Notes under the pieces: model-generated
What the model was told of the DNA's origin: nothing
Databases searched by the model: none
Seen by the model: only the letters and a program-made list of their open reading frames with translations
Translations under genes and position numbers: made by a program
Shown: piece after piece, positions 55,201-61,200 of the stretch
Numbering within the stretch: position 1 is the first letter of the stretch
Layout: each line of letters starts with the position of its first letter
Assembly (NCBI GenBank): GCA_030674185.1
Contig: CM060312.1
Location: forward strand, 5,477,528 to 5,541,527
Direction of reading: 5' to 3'
Origin: Monoplex corrugatus
Lineage: Eukaryota; Mollusca; Gastropoda; Littorinimorpha; Ranellidae
DNA: 64,000 nucleotides

Positions 55201-58200
55201 TGTTGTCAGAACTGATCCTTACTGAAGTCAGCTTTGTGTTGTCAGAACTGGTCCTTACTGAAGTCAGCTTTGTGTTGTCAGAACTGGTCCTTACTGAAGT
55301 CAGCTTTGTGTTGTTGTCAGAACTGGTCCTTACTGAAGTCAGCTTTGTGTTGTTGTCAGAACTGATCCTTACTGAAGTCAGCTTTGTGTTGTTGTCAGAA
55401 CTGATCCTTACTGAAGTCAGCTTTGTGTTGTTCTCAGAACTGATCCTTACTGAAGTCAGCTTTGTGTTGTCAGAACTGATCCTTACTGAAGTCAGCTTTG
55501 TGTTGTTGTCAGAACTGGTCCTTACTGAAGTCAGCTTTGTGTTGTCAGAACTGGTCCTTACTGAAGTCAGCTTTGTGTTGTTGTCAGAACTGATCCTTAC
55601 TGAAGTCAGCTTTGTGTTGTTCTCAGAACTGATCCTTACTGAAGTCAGCTTTGTGTTGTTGTCAGAACTGATCCTTACTGAAGTCAGCTTTGTGTTGTTG
55701 TCAGAACTGGTCCTTACTGAAGTCAGCTTTGTGTTGTTGTCAGAACTGATCCTTACTGAAGTCAGCTTTGTGTTGTTCTCAGAACTGGTCCTTACTGAAG
55801 TCAGCTTTGTGTTGTCAGAACTGATCCTTACTGAAGTCAGCTTTGTGTTGTTGTCAGAACTGATCCTTACTGAAGTCAGCTTTGTGTTGTTGTCAGAACT
55901 GATCCTTACTGAAGTCAGCTTTGTGTTGTTGTCAGAACTGGTCCTTACTGAAGTCAGCTTTGTGTTGTTGTCAGAACTGATCCTTACTGAAGTCAGCTTT
56001 GTGTTGTCAGAACTGGTCCTTACTGAAGTCAGCTTTGTGTTGTTGTCAGAACTGGTCCTTACTGAAGTCAGCTTTGTGTTGTTGTCAGAACTGGTCCTTA
56101 CTGAAGTCAGCTTTGTGTTGTTGTCAGAACTGATCCTTACTGAAGTCAGCTTTGTGTTGTTGTCAGAACTGATCCTTACTGAAGTCAGCTTTGTGTTGTC
56201 AGAACTGGTCCTTACTGAAGTCAGCTTTGTGTTGTTGTCAGAACTGGTCCTTACTGAAGTCAGCTTTGTGTTGTTGTCAGAACTGGTCCTTACTGAAGTC
56301 AGCGTTGTGATGTCAGAACTGGTCCTTACTGAAGTCAGCTTTGTGTTGTTCTCAGAACTTATCCTTACTGAAGTCAGCTTTGTGTTGTTGTCAGAACTGA
56401 TCCTTACTGAAGTCAGCTTTGTGTTGTTCTCAGAACTGGTCCTTACTGAAGTCAGCTTTGTGTTGTTTTCAGAACTGGTCCTTACTGAAGTCAGCTTTGT
56501 GTTGTTGTCAGAACTGATCCTTACTGAAGTCAGCTTTGTGTCGTTCTCAGAACTAATCCTTACTGAAGTCTGTTTTGTGTTCTCAGATTTTGTGTTGTTC
56601 TCAGACTCGTCCAGTGGAAGGCGTTGTGAGAGGTCAGTGGTTAGTGGCCCTGTTAGCTCACTTGATTAGAACGCTGGCTGCTAATGCATGGGTCGCGGGT
56701 TTGACCCTCCAGCAGGCGATTTATTTATATGCGGAGTGGTTGGTTCTTGTGGCAGAGCCGTGGACTCAGGATCTGATGTCTTGAGTTCAGTCCCAGCCAG
56801 CAACATTAAAAACTGGCCTGTTCACTGCCCATCTTAACACTTTTTTGACTACCGCACACTGTCCACCAGCATCCTGCATTGTCAACCACGCTAGCAAAGC
56901 AAAAGCTTAACCTTATGGCTCCCTGACCCTATCCACCACCTTCCTGCAGGAAGCTGGTGGATAGGGTGAGGGAGCCATAGGGTTGTTTTTGCAGTTGGTG
57001 GACAGGGTGTGGTAGTCAAAGCTGGTGGTGTCAGCTTAGTGTGTCAAAGGTTTTCTCCTACCCCACCCCACTCGTTTTTTTCTGCTTCTTAGTTCAAGAT
57101 GTTACCAACACATAGGCTTTTATGCAGGCACAAGGAGACTGCTGGATAATTGCTGTCAGATATGGGCTGAGCACACATGGAATTGCCCCAGTGTGATGAA
57201 TCCCTTTTAGGCAAACTCCAAACCCCAAACTGTCATCTTACCATTATCAGGACTTGATTTCCAGTCTCATATTTTGACTTAGAACTTTCGTAGTTTAGGT
57301 TGATTCTGATTTGTGTTTTTTTGTTTTTGACAGTGATAGATATGGACCGGATTGACAATGCTCGCCCATTGTTGTCATCAGAAGAGGAGGAAAACCAGTA
57401 TATGAATGCTACAGAGACATTCTCCCCGACGACAGAGGCCATTTGTGTGGATGCTTTCCAGAGCCATCTGCATCATATGGAAAGTGTATGTGGCTACAGT
57501 GCAGAGTATCAGGTAAGAAGGTGTTCCTGCCCCTCTCTTCTTTTTTTTTTTTTTTCCTTTTTATTTCTGTCACATTTCCACACCATCTCAGAGGCCACAG
57601 AGTCGGGGACAACTTTTCACAACACCATAATGATACAGTGGGGATAACTTTTCACATCATAATGATCCATTGGGGACAATTTTTCTCACCATAATGATAT
57701 ATCGGTGATAACTTTTCACATCATAATGATACATAGGGGACAGCTTTTCACAGCACCATAATGATACATCGGTGACGACTTTTCACATCATAATGATACA
57801 TAGGGACAGCTTTTCACAACACCATAATGATACATCGGTGACAACTTTTCACATCATAATGATACATAGGGGACAGCTTTTCACAACACCATAATGATAC
57901 ATCGGTGACAACTTTTCACATCATAATGATACATAGGGGACAGCTTTTCACAACACCATAATGATACATCGGTGACAACTTTTCACACCATAATGATACA
58001 TTGGGGGCAACTTTTCATACCATAATGATACATCGGTGACAACTTTTCATACCATAATGATACATCGGTGACAACTTTTCACACCATAATGATACATTGG
58101 GGACAACTTTTCATACCATAATGATACATCGGGAATAACTTTTCACAACACCATAATGATGCATTGGGGACAACTTTTTCAGATCACTGTATTGATATAT

Positions 58201-61200
58201 CGGCGACAACTTTTCACATCAACATAATGATATATTCAGGACAACTTTTCATAACACCATAATGATTCATGGGGACAACTTTTCACAACACCATAATGAT
58301 ACATTGGGGACAACTTTTCACAACAATTTTCTCTGTGGGGATGCCAGAGGCTCTTTGAGTCTTTCAGTACAAATGGTTTCACCACCTTCTGGAAATTCTG
58401 TACTAGAAGTTTCCTCTGTTCTGTCACTGTCTTTGTTTCTTCCTTCCTCCTTTGCTTTCTGTCGTCTCTTCCAATCATTTTCTGCCTTGCTGGTCCATTC
58501 ACATGTATGTGTTCTATAAAGCCTTACACACTTTCTCTTAGGATTGAGTAGTGGGTACATGTATTGCCTGCATGTTTGGCTCTTAGGAAATGTGCTGAAC
58601 AGGAACAATTTTAGGTAATGAAGGCCTTTTTTTATGTATGCTTTAGTGTCCATAGTTACGTTCATGTTTGTATTCATGTTTGATTTTTGAAACCCTGGAT
58701 GGAATGGTCAATGCCAGACACGTATCCTTAGACTATGTGCGCACATACATTGATATGTGCACTTGATTTTCTTTTCCAGTTTTTTTTTCCAACTAGATGT
58801 TGTGTACATTTTGAAATGGTTGTAGCCCTAATATGGCTTTGTGCAGTCAGCTGGACTTGAAACAACAAGAATAAGAATACGTTATTTTGAATAAGTATTT
58901 TATGTAATTTCTTTTGTGTACAGAAATTACCTCTTGGGCTAAAGGCCCCAGTGACGGCAGCGGAGAAAGCCAACGTGGGAGATGTGAAGAAGAACCGCTT
59001 CAAGGATATCTCACCTTGTAAGAAGAACCTTGTCTATTCTTTTATTTGTAAATAAAGACTGGTATCTGATCTATGTTTGTTGAACAGAATCTGCTCACCA
59101 GAACTGTGTGAATACAGACTGGTGCCTTTATTTGTCATGTTTGTGAACAGAATCTGCTCACCAGAACTGTGAATACAGACTGGTGCCTTTATTTGTCATG
59201 TTTTTGAACAGAATCTGCTCACCAGAACTGTGAATACAGACTGGTGCCTTAATTAATACAGACTGGTGCATTATTTGATATATTTGTTGAACAGAATCTG
59301 CTCACCAGAACTGTGAATACAGACTGGTGCCTTAATTAATACAGACTGGTGCATTATTTGATATATTCAGTGAACAGAATCCGCTCACCAGAACTGTGAA
59401 TACAGACTGGTGCCTTAATTAATACAGACTGGTGCATTATTTGATATATTCAGTGAACAGAATCCGCTCACCAGAACTGTGAATACAGACTGGTGCCTTA
59501 ATTAATACAGACTGGTGCATTATTTGATATATTCAGTGAACAGAATCTGCTCACCAGAACTGTGTAAATATAGAATGGTAACTTGATATATTTGATGAAA
59601 ATAGGCATCTGTCAGTCTCAAAAGACTATGGAGTTGCACTCTGGATGTCTGTATGTCCTGGTCTGGTGCAGCATTATGTGTGGCTGGACAAGCCTATCCT
59701 AGTCTTCCACAGACGGATGTTTACAGCTAGAGTAAACCAGAGAAGAACAAAACAGACATGTGTCATGCTTGTAAAATCCAACTCCTGACAGTGAGAGTAA
59801 ATGAATAGCAGCACGCATTTTATTGTGATGTTCAAAGGGTTAAGAGTCTTTGGAAATTAAACTGTTTGAATCCTTGTGAAATATAGTTTGGTGTTGTCTT
59901 TCTGCAAACTGGTTGGCTCTATTGATAGAGCCATGGACTCAAGATCTGATGTCAAGTTCAGTTCCAGCACGCAACATTAAAAACTGACCTGTTGACTGCC
60001 CATCTTAACGTTTCCATCAGTCTGGTGGTGTCATCTCAGTGATTCATAGGTCCTTCCCTCTCTCCCCGTTTCAGGACCTTGCCAGCAAATAAGTTTTTGC
60101 GCAGGCTCAAGGAGTCTGCTAGATAATTGCTGGTAGATTTGGGCGGAGCACGTATGGAATTGTCCGATTGCGAGGAATCACTCTTGAAAAATAAAACAAG
60201 ACGGAGCAAAACACAAAAACCCAGACACAATCTCCTGCCTCAAGAAATGTCAGATGAGATGAAATGAAGATGACATTCCACCCAAAAACTGACCCTGGTA
60301 AGGATCACATCATTTCATATTTCGAGTATTTCATTTCAGATGATGACTCTCGAGTGGTTCTAAAGAGAAAAAACGATTCTGGCTCCGATTACATCAACGC
60401 AAATTACATTGATGTAAGTTTTTTTTTCTTGTTTACTCTTTTGTGTGCATGATAAATTATTCATAGATTTTTTGCTGATGAAAATGAGATCAAGAATTGT
60501 ATCATACATGACAATCACGAAAAAGAAGGCGACTGAGAAGGAAAGTCAGTTGATTAGAGAAACTGAATATTAGAAGAAACAGAAGATAAGTTTGGAAGAA
60601 GAAGTGAAACTGATAAAAAAAGAAAAAATCAAGAACTAATCCCGCTTACAGAAGATAAGTGCTTATATTTAGATCAAGAGCAAAATAAGTAGTTGAAGAG
60701 GAAAAGATACAAACTTTTCCTGTAACGTAGAAAAAAGACACAATGTGAATAAACGTTGTGACTAAACTGGTTGGAACTTTGACTGATGAAGAACTGCAAA
60801 AAAATAAAACAGGAGGTAAGAAAATCTCTGCACAAAAACTTATCAGAAGTATTGAAATACATGATTTAACCCTTTGACTCCTGCACCCTATCCACTAACC
60901 TCCTGCATTGTCAGCCATAATAGCAAAGCAAGAAATTATCCCTTTGACTCTCTCATCCTATCCACCAGCTTCTATTGGTTGATAGTGTGTGGGAGTCAAA
61001 GGGTTAAACTTGGTGAAGATCCCATAGATTGATGACGAAGTGTACATGTATGAAAGACATTTTTTTGCTGAGTTTTTAGACAGCTGAGGAGGGGACAGTT
61101 CGTTGTACTCCTGGGACTGTTGTGATGCTGAATGGTTGGCTGTGTGGCTGACTCTGTTTTTGTTGACTGAACAGTGGTTACTCGGTGCCTGCGCTTGTTT

